A stretch of DNA of 64,000 bases from Lachnospiraceae bacterium AM48-27BH (lineage in GTDB: Bacteria; Bacillota; Clostridia; Lachnospirales; Lachnospiraceae). Shown here in pieces: positions 32,569-41,060 of the stretch. The translations under genes were made by a program, and so were the position numbers. The DNA lies in contig QUFC01000010.1 in NCBI GenBank assembly GCA_003478355.1, forward strand, positions 40,503 to 104,502. The letters are read 5' to 3'. Below the pieces are notes generated by a model. That model did not search any database. It saw only the letters and a list, made by a program, of their open reading frames with translations, and had not been told where the DNA came from. Positions within the stretch are counted from its first letter, which is position 1, and the number at the start of each line of letters is the position of its first letter.

Positions 32569-33324
32569 TTAATCCTCCGTTTTTCTTTTATAAATATAAC
32601 CTTTGCTACTATTTCTAACCGCTCCCTGTAAGGCGTTAATTGAATTATCATCCAATCCGCCTGCGTTCATAATCAACTCTGAATACGGAAGTTCTTCAAT
32701 CCATTTACAGAAATCACGCCACTCGTCCAGCTTATGTCCTCGACGACTCTTATAAATATTCGCCAGAACCTCATAATTCATCATGACATTACGAGTCTGA
32801 TTATAGCTGCTCGGGAGAAGCTGAATCATCTGCCACCATACTTGTTTATCCTTTGAATCATAATTCTCGCCTTTGTATTCTCCGCCATTCAAATATAACT
32901 TTCTAGCCACATTTAAAATATCAATGATATCCCATAAAGAGCTAGTTCCAATACGATTAAGATGCTCACAGCTAAAATCGTCCAGCGTAAACTCCTTAGC
33001 CGCAATCTTATGCATGGTACTGCAACTATTAGCGACTGTTCCGACTTTGTAAGTATCGAATTCTTTCCACCAATATAAAGGTGCGGTAATCCTCACATAC
33101 ACCGGCATCATTCTCATGAACTTTCTATGATCTGTACCAGCATTAGTTAAACGCTGCATGAGTGAATGATCGTTTTCGCCAAGATCAAACCCAACAATAT
33201 CGTATCCAGAGGTTTCATATTCGCTATCGCTCTTCTCCCATGAATTCATAGGATTACGCATACCTTCAATAATAAACTCCATCTGCTCTGGACTTGCCAG
33301 AACTACATGCTCTAATTTAATCAT
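32569..33324 (-). CDS. ThyX-like protein (divergent, putative)
   Basis: 251 residues, ATG 33324. The stretch HRKFMRMMPVYVRITAPLYWWKEFDTY followed by KVGTVANSCSTMH has the shape of the flavin-dependent thymidylate synthase core (T-A-P-x-Y around the RHR..S motif), but the RHRxxSxNExSxRY signature itself is replaced. It may be a catalytically altered member or only a look-alike. Residues ~115-250 are helical. It sits next to the BRO antirepressor and small membrane proteins. Treat the family as a hypothesis. Confidence 0.4.
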   Translation of the reverse strand: MIKLEHVVLASPEQMEFIIEGMRNPMNSWEKSDSEYETSGYDIVGFDLGENDHSLMQRLTNAGTDHRKFMRMMPVYVRITAPLYWWKEFDTYKVGTVANSCSTMHKIAAKEFTLDDFSCEHLNRIGTSSLWDIIDILNVARKLYLNGGEYKGENYDSKDKQVWWQMIQLLPSSYNQTRNVMMNYEVLANIYKSRRGHKLDEWRDFCKWIEELPYSELIMNAGGLDDNSINALQGAVRNSSKGYIYKRKTED

Positions 33325-33407
33325 TTTTTATTCTCCTTTCAAAATATCCAGATCCCCACCAATCTGGATTATTATGCTCCTGTGTTCAGCATAGCCCACT
33401 TTTTTAA

Positions 33408-33881
33408 TTACTCTTCTTCCTTCTCATAAGGAATCTGGATTACATCTCCACCGGGAACAGTGACCGACTGCATAAGCTGACCAGTTTCCTCATCAAAGTA
33501 AATGTTATCCATGTCGTGATCCCACTCTTCGAACTGCTCAGCGATGTTTCTACCCTTTTCTTTTCGCATGTTGATAAGCTCATCATGAACTACACGTCTC
33601 CAGGATCTGGCAATCTCCATACGGCTCTGAGCAAGAATGTTGTACAGACCGTTCTCAGTCACAAAGTTGACGGAACGTCTCTGGCCTGCTACTACTAAAG
33701 GTAGTTTCAGCTTTTCGTCCTCTTCGCACATTTCAAGCATTCTCCACTCGTTACCACTGCTGTAGCCGATGGCATTACTGATATCTTTTGCCTTGAACAG
33801 CGGAGCATCAAGGTCCCCATACACATTAAGCCGCTTTCCTCCAAATGAGATACTCCCAGCAATTTTAATCTCTTTACTCAT
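33408..33881 (-). CDS. BRO-N domain protein (antirepressor family)
   Basis: 157 residues, ATG 33881. Clear BRO-N domain: RLNVYGDLDAPLFKAKDISNAIGYSS, FVTENGLYNILAQSRMEIARSWRRVVHDELI. BRO-N proteins bind DNA and act as phage antirepressors or regulators. The C-terminal 45 residues are acidic with no second domain. Overlaps the MazG-like gene by four bases. Confidence 0.85.
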   Translation of the reverse strand: MSKEIKIAGSISFGGKRLNVYGDLDAPLFKAKDISNAIGYSSGNEWRMLEMCEEDEKLKLPLVVAGQRRSVNFVTENGLYNILAQSRMEIARSWRRVVHDELINMRKEKGRNIAEQFEEWDHDMDNIYFDEETGQLMQSVTVPGGDVIQIPYEKEEE

Positions 33882-34206
33882 CTCTGTTTATTCCTTTCTC
33901 TCTGTAATTTAACATCCATAGCTTTCTGCAATTCTTCCGGTGTAATATCAAAAATAGACTTAAGGAATTCCAGGCAAATGTAAGCATCCGCCATCTCTTC
34001 CAAAAGTCCAATTCTGTTATCATACCCACGAATCTGTTTACTGATTGCCTGCGTAGCTCCGCAAACTCTTCCATGGCAATCGTACACTTTAATTTCCACG
34101 GCTGACTCTCAACACTTTTTCTGATGATTCTCCGCCGCTCTTTATCCGACAACTCAACATTGCTTTTCATGCACTGGATAAATCTATTTCGATCCATTGG
34201 TGCCAT
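33878..34206 (-). pseudogene. MazG-like pyrophosphohydrolase with a frameshift
   Basis: From ATG 34206 one frame encodes MDRNRFIQCMKSNVEL to TIAMEEFAEL, and from about 34058 another encodes QAISKQIRGYDNR, LLEEMADAYICLEFL and the C-terminus ending at 33878. Joined as EEFAEL(T)QAISK...EEMADAY these give the two helices with the metal-binding ExxE and EExxD motifs of MazG nucleotide pyrophosphohydrolases. One base appears missing after GAGCT. Such enzymes remove aberrant or modified nucleotides or lower (p)ppGpp. Confidence 0.7.
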
Positions 34207-35492
34207 CACCGCCTTTTTATTATATTGGTTGTAAAACCGGCAGCGCATAATTTTGCATTCATATCAAGAATATTGTTAACATAAATACATTCTTGATTAC
34301 TCATTCGATACCTTCTTTTTAACTCATCGAATGTAACGGTATCACCATCCCCAAGAAGTGCTTTTAAATTCATAGCAAATGTTTTACCATTTCCGCGACC
34401 ATTCGGGAAGGAATCAAGTTCGCCTTTTAAATATTTCTTTTGCCAATCATGCAATTCGAATCCAAATGCTTCTTTAATTCCTTTAAAATCGCTAGATAAC
34501 AAATCATCCCACTGAACCTTCATTTTTCTTTTTACATATTCGGATTCATCAATCTCAGCAAAGCCATTCGGAGCTTCTTTGAAATATCTGTTGATTTCAA
34601 CCTTTTCCATAGACGGGGTGATTACATACAGAATTCCGACAGTATCATAATCGCCATTCTTAGGATCTGTAAGGAAATCCTCGGTATATACTTTATATGC
34701 TCTATCAGACGGCATATACGGCATAGTAATAGGATACAGTTCGCCCATGACAGAATCGATCAGTCCGCTGTGATATGATACATTCGGATTTTCAATATTT
34801 ACGCCATGGTACCGATTTACGTCATTATACTCGACAGTACCATCTTCTTTTACTTTTTTGAATAATGAACTCATCCGCTTAGACTGATACTCTTTGGAGC
34901 CATCTTTTCTTTCGAAATTGCATTTATTCCATCCATCATCTGTATCCTCGATCGGAAGAAGTGGTTTATTATCGATGAGACGATTCAGAATAGCCTTAGT
35001 CAACCCAATACTGAATCCAGAATGACCGTCTTCACACAGAGAATTAAAGGCTTTCAGTGCGCTTTCGTAGCAAGCACAACCATGATCCCATTCTCCGTCT
35101 TTTCGGTCCGGTTTTTCACGGCGGCAGGCAATAGCTACCTCATTTTCAGCCCAACGCTCCATACTTGATCTCTCGCGGCAGGAATTGATAGAACGATTTC
35201 TGTCGTCTATGTACTCATTTGCAAATATCTTTCTGCAATTTCCACCAAATGCTTCCACGATTTCCGGAAGGTTATCATTTACAGCATCAAAGATCAGTCC
35301 GTACTTTTTACACCACTCTACGGCATCTTTGGTTTGCTCTTCATTTCTGGATGTCCAGAGAATCAGCTTTTCTCCGTTAGTCTGTCTCCTTTTCAGATAC
35401 TCGATGAGCTCCTCGTTCGGCATACCAATCTCCGGCCACTTGTTCTCGCATAAAGTTCCGTCAAAATCTACTGCAATAATATTCTGTTTCAT
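34206..35492 (-). CDS. HAD-family phosphatase fused to phage domains
   Basis: 428 residues, ATG 35492. Residues 1-115 are a HAD domain: IIAVDFDGTLCENK (DxD nucleophile), LILWTSRN (motif II) and FANEYIDDRNRS (acidic motif IV). The middle (RWAENEVAIACRREKPD, CACYESALKAFNSL) and C-terminal part (AFGFELHDWQKKYLKG, FPNGRGNGKTFAMNLKAL) are separate phage domains of unknown use; the last has a GNGKT loop but no full Walker A. Its stop overlaps the MazG-like start. Confidence 0.7.
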   Translation of the reverse strand: MKQNIIAVDFDGTLCENKWPEIGMPNEELIEYLKRRQTNGEKLILWTSRNEEQTKDAVEWCKKYGLIFDAVNDNLPEIVEAFGGNCRKIFANEYIDDRNRSINSCRERSSMERWAENEVAIACRREKPDRKDGEWDHGCACYESALKAFNSLCEDGHSGFSIGLTKAILNRLIDNKPLLPIEDTDDGWNKCNFERKDGSKEYQSKRMSSLFKKVKEDGTVEYNDVNRYHGVNIENPNVSYHSGLIDSVMGELYPITMPYMPSDRAYKVYTEDFLTDPKNGDYDTVGILYVITPSMEKVEINRYFKEAPNGFAEIDESEYVKRKMKVQWDDLLSSDFKGIKEAFGFELHDWQKKYLKGELDSFPNGRGNGKTFAMNLKALLGDGDTVTFDELKRRYRMSNQECIYVNNILDMNAKLCAAGFTTNIIKRR

Positions 35493-36254
35493 TTATTTTC
35501 TCCTTTCAGTTTTCAATCCATTCGTTATCGATATAGTAAAACCAAATACGCATAGTCCGATAACAATTATCCAAATCACCCAGAATAACCATAGTTCCCA
35601 ATCGCTTTCCAAATAATCAACAGTTTCTTCAATGGTGCTGTTTTCATAAAATGAAGAATTATCAGATATGGTTTTATCCCGTAATTCAGTAAATATGGTT
35701 CCTATATATTCCGTATCAACTCCATAATACTTATGCCGGATATGACTTGATTCTTTTATAGTGTCAATATGTTCAGTACTTGGAAACTCTACCTTGTTCG
35801 ATGGGAAGATGTGTCCTAAAAATGTAATTTCCGAACATCTTTGTTCTTCGCTTCCCGCATAGTCCCAAGACCAATAAGTTTCAGTTTTGGTATGTGTCTT
35901 TCCTTTAGAATCGGTTGTAGTGACAGTTCGTGTATGCATATTGTAATGTTCCTCTATTTTTTCTATATACATATACTCCCCGTTAATTTCTGGATATGAA
36001 ACAGTATCCACAGCCTTCAAATCTCCATAAACGAACGCATAACCAACGTCGGTTCTCATCCCATATTCAAACAGCTCAGAGCTTTCGATTTTAATAGCTT
36101 TATTGTACTTTTCGTTCCGATCCAGAATATAGTTTGAAATTCTCCCAGAAATCACAAAACCAATAAGAAGCATCATTGCGATTATGGATATACTTGCCAG
36201 AATCTCACGCTTAGTAATTTCAAAATCTCCAAAATCAAAGCCTCTATTTTTCAT
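35493..36254 (-). CDS. two-span membrane protein paired with LemA
   Basis: About 253 residues from ATG 36254 (MKNRGFDFGDFEI). Spans at ~20-42 (ILASISIIAMMLLIGFVISG) and near the C-terminus (LWLFWVIWIIVIGLCVFGFTI) with a ~170-residue loop rich in Thr, Tyr and Glu between them. Overlaps and follows the LemA gene, so the two probably act together at the membrane. The function is unknown. Confidence 0.65.
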   Translation of the reverse strand: MKNRGFDFGDFEITKREILASISIIAMMLLIGFVISGRISNYILDRNEKYNKAIKIESSELFEYGMRTDVGYAFVYGDLKAVDTVSYPEINGEYMYIEKIEEHYNMHTRTVTTTDSKGKTHTKTETYWSWDYAGSEEQRCSEITFLGHIFPSNKVEFPSTEHIDTIKESSHIRHKYYGVDTEYIGTIFTELRDKTISDNSSFYENSTIEETVDYLESDWELWLFWVIWIIVIGLCVFGFTISITNGLKTERRK

Positions 36255-36258
36255 GGCA

Positions 36259-36813
36259 TCAATCTCCAAATAAATTTTGAGGCGCATCTACAGGAGCACC
36301 ATAATCAAGGTACTGATACTGCTTCGTTTCATATCCCAAAATATTTAAAAAGAATCTAGTAGGAAATTTTCTAACATAGCGATTGTATTCTTTAATCTGC
36401 TTGTTATAATTTTCTCTATATTCGGCGATTAAATTTTCAGTAATGGACAATTCATTCATCAGTTCCTTGTAATTTTCATTGGATTTTAATTCTGGATATG
36501 CCTCTGTAACAGCCGTTATTGCAGTGGTTACATTTTCAAGATTGGTTGTTTTTCCTCGACCTTCTACAATAGCCGTAAGAGTTTCTGCCTCATGCTTATC
36601 GTACTGCTTAACACAATCAGCCAGATTATATACAAGGTCGACTCTCCTTTTTTCCTGTACCTTGATGTCAGAATCAGCCGTATTGACCTGCTCCTCCATT
36701 GCAAACGCTTTGTTTTGTGCTCCCTGTACTCCAAAAATACACATAAAAATAACCGCTATAATTCCAGCGGCCACGATAAGTACCAGTTTCCAATTTTCTT
36801 TAATTGCTTTCAT
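36259..36813 (-). CDS. LemA family protein
   Basis: 184 residues, ATG 36813 behind AGGAGG. N-terminal span (LVLIVAAGIIAVIFMCIFG), then the LemA helical bundle: DIKVQEKRRVDLVYNLADCVKQY, AYPELKSNENYKELMNELS and the ending KFPTRFFLNILGYE. LemA proteins are membrane-anchored and of unclear function; phages seldom carry them except in Clostridia. Confidence 0.9.
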   Translation of the reverse strand: MKAIKENWKLVLIVAAGIIAVIFMCIFGVQGAQNKAFAMEEQVNTADSDIKVQEKRRVDLVYNLADCVKQYDKHEAETLTAIVEGRGKTTNLENVTTAITAVTEAYPELKSNENYKELMNELSITENLIAEYRENYNKQIKEYNRYVRKFPTRFFLNILGYETKQYQYLDYGAPVDAPQNLFGD

Positions 36814-36816
36814 ATT

Positions 36817-36978
36817 CTACTCTTCCTCCTTAATAATCCCGATAAATTCCACTCGCTCTTCTGCCAGACTTACGAAATACCTTTTTCCCTTATAATCGAC
36901 GATGTCACCCTCGTACTTATAGTTCTTGTCCGGCTCCGAAGCATACGCTAAGATGTTTATTTTTGTCGTTCTATTCAT
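36817..36978 (-). CDS. small SH3-like protein
   Basis: 53 residues from ATG 36978 behind GGAGG. All-beta character (YKYEGDIVDYKGKRYFVSLAE) resembling a small SH3-type barrel, acidic end. Four bases before LemA. The function is unknown. Confidence 0.6.
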   Translation of the reverse strand: MNRTTKINILAYASEPDKNYKYEGDIVDYKGKRYFVSLAEERVEFIGIIKEEE

Positions 36979-36992
36979 AGCTCCTCCAAATA

Positions 36993-37544
36993 TCAAGCTC
37001 CAGGTTGCATGGCTGATTGATCCGCATACTGCAATGCCTGAAGTTTTTTCTTCATATTGTCTAAAATATACTCGACTGTGATTTTCGTTGTCTGCGCCAG
37101 TTTTATATACTTAGAATGTTCCTCGTACCACTTGAATATCTCATAGAGATTTCCACTCTGCCAACTGAATGACCACCAATCACAAATCATCTCAATGATG
37201 TAATCGTATGGCATTTCCAAAACGGTCTCCAGTTCACCGTCTTCCATATCGTCATGGATAAGAACCCAGTGCTGCCAATGATGTGGATTCCGGTGAATGT
37301 GAAGTAACCATGCTCTCTGATACCGCTGTACAACTTCATAAGAGCGATTATTTCCATAGAAATATGCATCGTATGCCTCATACTCATCCGGCTCGTTCTT
37401 AGACTGATCATGAGCAAATTCCGTATTCCACCCGGCGGTGAGTGTATTTGTCATAAGTCCAGGTAAATTCTCAGAAAGCCAGTCGAACCCTCTTTTCACA
37501 TTAGCTCGATGTCTGGCTAAATATTGATCGTACTGAAAGCTCAC
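36993..37544 (-). CDS. DUF5662-like phage protein
   Basis: 183 residues, ATG 37544. Conserved His and Trp pattern HIHRNPHHWQHWVLIHDD followed by MPYDYIIEMICDWWSFSW is that of DUF5662, a family frequent in Firmicutes phages; the several His and Asp suggest a metal-dependent hydrolase but no activity is known. Overlaps the following gene by four bases. Confidence 0.7.
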   Translation of the reverse strand: MSFQYDQYLARHRANVKRGFDWLSENLPGLMTNTLTAGWNTEFAHDQSKNEPDEYEAYDAYFYGNNRSYEVVQRYQRAWLLHIHRNPHHWQHWVLIHDDMEDGELETVLEMPYDYIIEMICDWWSFSWQSGNLYEIFKWYEEHSKYIKLAQTTKITVEYILDNMKKKLQALQYADQSAMQPGA

Positions 37545-37720
37545 TTTTGACCCTCCTTCTTTTTCGTTGTTATTAACCTTTCATAAAGCTCTCTCGCTTC
37601 ATCTCCTTGGAAAGCATTGATAATCTCTACAGACTGATTCATCCGTTTTCTTCCCACAACCATTACTCCAGTATCGTTTTTGTTTGAAAAATCAACACTA
37701 ACTAATATACTATCTACCAT
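37541..37720 (-). CDS. small conserved protein
   Basis: 59 residues from ATG 37720 (MVDSILVSVDFS) behind GAAGGAGG. Beta-strand start (ILVSVDFSNKNDTGVMVVGRK) and helical end. Overlaps the preceding gene's stop. Unknown. Confidence 0.6.
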   Translation of the reverse strand: MVDSILVSVDFSNKNDTGVMVVGRKRMNQSVEIINAFQGDEARELYERLITTKKKEGQK

Positions 37721-37874
37721 TTTCAGCCTCCTTCCAGTAAACAGGTTTATCTGAATTGGCATTCATCGGCTCTGCCAAACAGTCGTTACACGGATCAAAT
37801 TTTTCTTCGAGATCCTTATGCTCGCAGGTTTTGCAATAGGTTTTGAAATCAACCTCTTTGTAAATATTTTCCAT
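37710..37874 (-). CDS. small zinc-ribbon-like protein
   Basis: 54 residues from ATG 37874 behind AAAGGA. Four Cys in CKTC and CNDC spaced by about 13 residues form a likely zinc site (YCKTCEHKDLEEKFDPCNDC). Overlaps the next gene's start. Confidence 0.65.
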   Translation of the reverse strand: MENIYKEVDFKTYCKTCEHKDLEEKFDPCNDCLAEPMNANSDKPVYWKEAENGR

Positions 37875-37886
37875 AAGCTATTCCTT

Positions 37887-38036
37887 TCACATATAGTAGC
37901 GGAGCCAGATCGCATACCATACCTGCTCGTATGTACAGTTGGATAATAAGGTTTTAAATTCCTCCTCCGATAGAGACTTTATCCGAAATGACATAACTCG
38001 CAAAAATACAATGATGTTCCTAAGGACTTCTATCAT
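37887..38036 (-). CDS. very small protein, unknown
   Basis: 49 residues from ATG 38036 (MIEVLRNIIVFLRVM) behind GGAGG. Partly hydrophobic N-terminal helix, then EEEFKTLLSNCTYEQVWYAIWLR. No family recognised. Confidence 0.5.
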   Translation of the reverse strand: MIEVLRNIIVFLRVMSFRIKSLSEEEFKTLLSNCTYEQVWYAIWLRYYM

Positions 38037-38052
38037 CTGTGTCACCTCCGCT

Positions 38053-39306
38053 TTATGCTGCCATACTAGATGACTGCTCAAATACTATGGGCTTTTTATT
38101 GATCCATTTGGTCTCATTAAATGTTTTCTTATCTTTCAATGCTTTGCTGATAGCAAGATCGATACCAGACCGAGATTTCAAATGGTAGTAATACAGATCC
38201 GTATATGGCGTATTCATTCTGTCTATTCGACCGGCAGACTGTGCCATGATCTTATACGAATAATTCTGAGAATAGAATATAATCGTGTCCGTCGTAATAC
38301 AGTTCCATCCTTCAGCCCCAGCATTGTATTGAACTAAATATACCCACGCATCGCTAGTCGGCACTGGCTGATGTTTGTGGCCGTTCCACTCTCCGACTTC
38401 ATATCCAGAGAATATCTCTTTCAGAAGCTCGAGCTCATAATCGAAATTGTAAAATATAATCGCTTTCGGATGCTTCTCCACAATTTCAAGTAAAGCTATT
38501 TGTCTGGACTGATCGGTGTTTACAATTTTTCTCCATACATAGCACAGACCAGCAGCATTGATAATTGGTTCTTTTTTAAACGGGTCCCATCTGGTTTTTC
38601 CGACATCTTTATATCTTTCGATATTGTACTTGACATAAATATCCTCGTGATGCGAAACCGTCTGGCGCTTAAAATCCATATTCACCAAGATTTTGTTTCG
38701 CAGTCGAATCAATCTTCCAATATTCAAATATCGGTCAATTTTAGGAAATTTGCTGAATCGGCTATAGACTATATGCTCTCTTGTAAATTCGCTTCGGTTT
38801 TTATAAAATCCATTAGCCACAAATACTGGAATATAATCCTGCCAGGTATCACCAGGTGTTGCAGATAACAGTATCCACTCATTTACCTTAGCTATTTTCA
38901 AGAATGCTTTAACCCATGTTCCAGAGCCTATAACACGCTGCTCATCAAATATAAAGAAAGCGTCCTTAACATCTGCATACTTCTTGATGTTGTTCCAGGA
39001 ATCAATCACAACCTTATTAGTATACAAGTTCTCTTCTTTATCCGTTGATAATAGAAACGGCGAGAGTTCCTCTTCCCATTCAAAGGTGTCTCGTTTCCTA
39101 GCGGTTGTGATTATGTACAAATCCTTAATGTTCACATCGTCCATAGGAACATACTCATCCGTTCCAAGCTCTCCGCCATTTCGAACATAATAGTAGGCCA
39201 ACGAAGTTCTGGATTTTCCGCTACCAACACCACCACAAAGTATGCAGCCATTTCGCATTCGTCGTACAGCTTCTTCCTGATAGTCCCGTAATTCTACGCC
39301 AGCCAT
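38053..39306 (-). CDS. SF2 (SNF2/DEAD-like) helicase
   Basis: About 417 residues, ATG 39306 (MAGVELRDYQEEAV). Q-like LRDYQEEAVRRM, Walker A GGVGSGKS, motif Ia ITTARKRD, motif II FIFDEQR (DEQR), motif III LLSATPGDT, motif V YNAGAEGWN and motif VI QSAGRIDRM. Complete core, no extra domain. In phages such helicases act in replication or recombination fork handling. Its start overlaps the upstream stop. Confidence 0.9.
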   Translation of the reverse strand: MAGVELRDYQEEAVRRMRNGCILCGGVGSGKSRTSLAYYYVRNGGELGTDEYVPMDDVNIKDLYIITTARKRDTFEWEEELSPFLLSTDKEENLYTNKVVIDSWNNIKKYADVKDAFFIFDEQRVIGSGTWVKAFLKIAKVNEWILLSATPGDTWQDYIPVFVANGFYKNRSEFTREHIVYSRFSKFPKIDRYLNIGRLIRLRNKILVNMDFKRQTVSHHEDIYVKYNIERYKDVGKTRWDPFKKEPIINAAGLCYVWRKIVNTDQSRQIALLEIVEKHPKAIIFYNFDYELELLKEIFSGYEVGEWNGHKHQPVPTSDAWVYLVQYNAGAEGWNCITTDTIIFYSQNYSYKIMAQSAGRIDRMNTPYTDLYYYHLKSRSGIDLAISKALKDKKTFNETKWINKKPIVFEQSSSMAA

Positions 39307-39599
39307 CACACACCTTTCGTGATGAATACATCTTCTACCTCGACTTCGTAGCCATCTCCATCCAGATCTGCTTTTGGACCATACAAGAGCATACAGGTTG
39401 TGATGGTTTCGTCACTCTGATTCTCTGAACGATAGAACTCATACAGGCAGTCCAGCACTTTTTTGGTGATAGATAATTTACGACAATCGTACACAACTTT
39501 GCTTAAATCTGAAACGCCCATGATTTTAGCAACATTGTCATAAAGCTCGCTGATTCCGCATGTACACTGCTCTTTTGAAATAGAATATCTTTTTTTCAT
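39306..39599 (-). CDS. conserved small protein of replication module
   Basis: 97 residues, ATG 39599. Helical N-terminus with CTCG, acidic C-terminal half (GPKADLDGDGYEVEVEDVFI). Located between methylase and SF2 helicase with overlaps on both sides, suggesting coupled translation. Unknown function. Confidence 0.6.
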   Translation of the reverse strand: MKKRYSISKEQCTCGISELYDNVAKIMGVSDLSKVVYDCRKLSITKKVLDCLYEFYRSENQSDETITTCMLLYGPKADLDGDGYEVEVEDVFITKGV

Positions 39600-40497
39600 T
39601 CGTCATCACCCTTTCCAAATAACTTGTTAATCTGACGGAGCATTCTTCTGGTACTCCATACGTCTGAGAAATACATAGGTGTATACCAATAATTTTCATA
39701 TGAATTGTCCGTAGACATTGGGTCAGTTATCGAGTTACCTATTTTATAAATCCAGCCAATCCAAGAAGCGAGATTTGGATATAACACATCAGCCCAACAA
39801 TTTCATCAATGTCCTGTGCAACTACTAAAATATGATTCTGGTAGTTCCTCGGCGGATCACAATGTTCAAGTTGCTTTCGTATTACATGCACACCGGCAAT
39901 CAAAGTTGCTCCAGCACCGCAGCATGGATCGTTAATTGAGATATAACCATACTGCTCTATCTTTTCTAAAGCATCAGTCGCTACCACTTCGGCCATAAGT
40001 TCGCAAACATGATACGGTGTGAAGAATTGACCGGCCGAACGATTTCCAAGATCCAACCGCATAAACATTTTTCCGAGAAAATCCTGCTCCTGGTTCTGAT
40101 CCAGTGCCATAGTTGTGTACGCTGCTAATTCTGGAAATATAGCTTGCTCTTCTTTTGAATACTGACGAATAATTTTAAGATATCGCTTCTCTCTTTGGTC
40201 GTAGTTTTCTTGGTCTAAAACATTCGAGATTGAACACGCATGAAGTAAAATATAATCTCTCCACACATCCCATGCTCGATGTCTGTATGTAAGTTTCTGA
40301 AAAGATTTTAAGAATTTATTCTCCCAGTCAATTTTCGATTCAGATTTCGTAGTTACTTCCGGTGGTTTCTCATCCTTCTTTTTCGTTTCACCGAAAGTTG
40401 GTTGCCACTTAGGTGGCGGTTCTTTTGCTTTGAATGCTTTAGGTACCGTAGTCTTGATCTGTGGTTTCGACTTCGGTTTTTTCTTATTCCAAAACAT
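39596..40497 (-). CDS. N-6 DNA methylase-like protein (frame interrupted)
   Basis: From ATG 40497 (MFWNKKKPKSK) behind AAAGGAG the frame runs to a TAG at 39739, after ISLLGLAGFIK. The following sequence KIGNSITDPMSTDNSYENYWY to 39596 lies in the -1 frame and looks like the natural continuation, total about 300 residues. HsdM-like core: FFTPYHVCELMAEV and DPCCGAGATLIAGV (SAM-binding motif I), VVAQDID. The catalytic NPP[YF] motif is not seen, so methylation is doubtful. The break lies at ATA AAA TAG, where one A may be missing or a -1 slip on A-AAA could occur. Confidence 0.7.
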
Positions 40498-40521
40498 AAT
40501 TTTTCTCCTTTCATAAAGTAA

Positions 40522-40551
40522 GAGTGCCGGCTTTGACACCGACACCCTCAA
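40522..40551 (-). terminator. possible terminator after SSB-like gene
   Basis: GAGTGCCGG and CCGACACCCTC flank an 8-nt loop and can pair with mismatches; the following minus-strand TTACTTT is only moderately U-rich. It separates the SSB-like gene from the methylase. Confidence 0.4.
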
Positions 40552-40559
40552 AACATGAT

Positions 40560-41036
40560 TTATGCGAACGGCGGCTCCTCTTCATCCGCATATTTCTCAG
40601 CAAACACATCCTCTTCAATCGTGACATACATGGTCTTCAGATATGCCTTGATACCGGATTTTCCGTTTACTTCCCACTTTGACGGGCTGATGACCAGATC
40701 AACATTTCTGATCTCAGCATAGTCAAGAGAAGATACAGACTCCTCATCCAGCTTTGTTTTAGCTCTTCTGGTAACCATATATACATTCGGCGGAATATTA
40801 TCGAACCGAACAGCTACCTGAATATAGTGAAGAGGCGCTTCATCCTCGTCTCTCGGCGGAAGGATTCTCACATTCCATCCATCTTCGCCGAGTTTCTGTG
40901 CCTGGTCTGCATCCGGGATCACAACGCAGAAATTACGGTTGCCAGCTCTATTGTACTTAGTCTCCTCTCCTCTGAAATTTCTGAACATAATACGAGCATT
41001 TTCAATAATCAGCTCATTTACATTTGCTCTTGCCAT
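40560..41036 (-). CDS. single-stranded DNA-binding-like protein
   Basis: 158 residues, ATG 41036 behind AAAGGAG. OB-like layout: [61 protein letters not shown], and an acidic tail ending DEEEPPFA, like the protein-interaction tail of SSBs. It follows the replicase gene directly. The assignment comes from layout and context. Confidence 0.65.
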   Translation of the reverse strand: MARANVNELIIENARIMFRNFRGEETKYNRAGNRNFCVVIPDADQAQKLGEDGWNVRILPPRDEDEAPLHYIQVAVRFDNIPPNVYMVTRRAKTKLDEESVSSLDYAEIRNVDLVISPSKWEVNGKSGIKAYLKTMYVTIEEDVFAEKYADEEEPPFA

Positions 41037-41060
41037 GATTAAATTCTCCTTTATTTTTTT

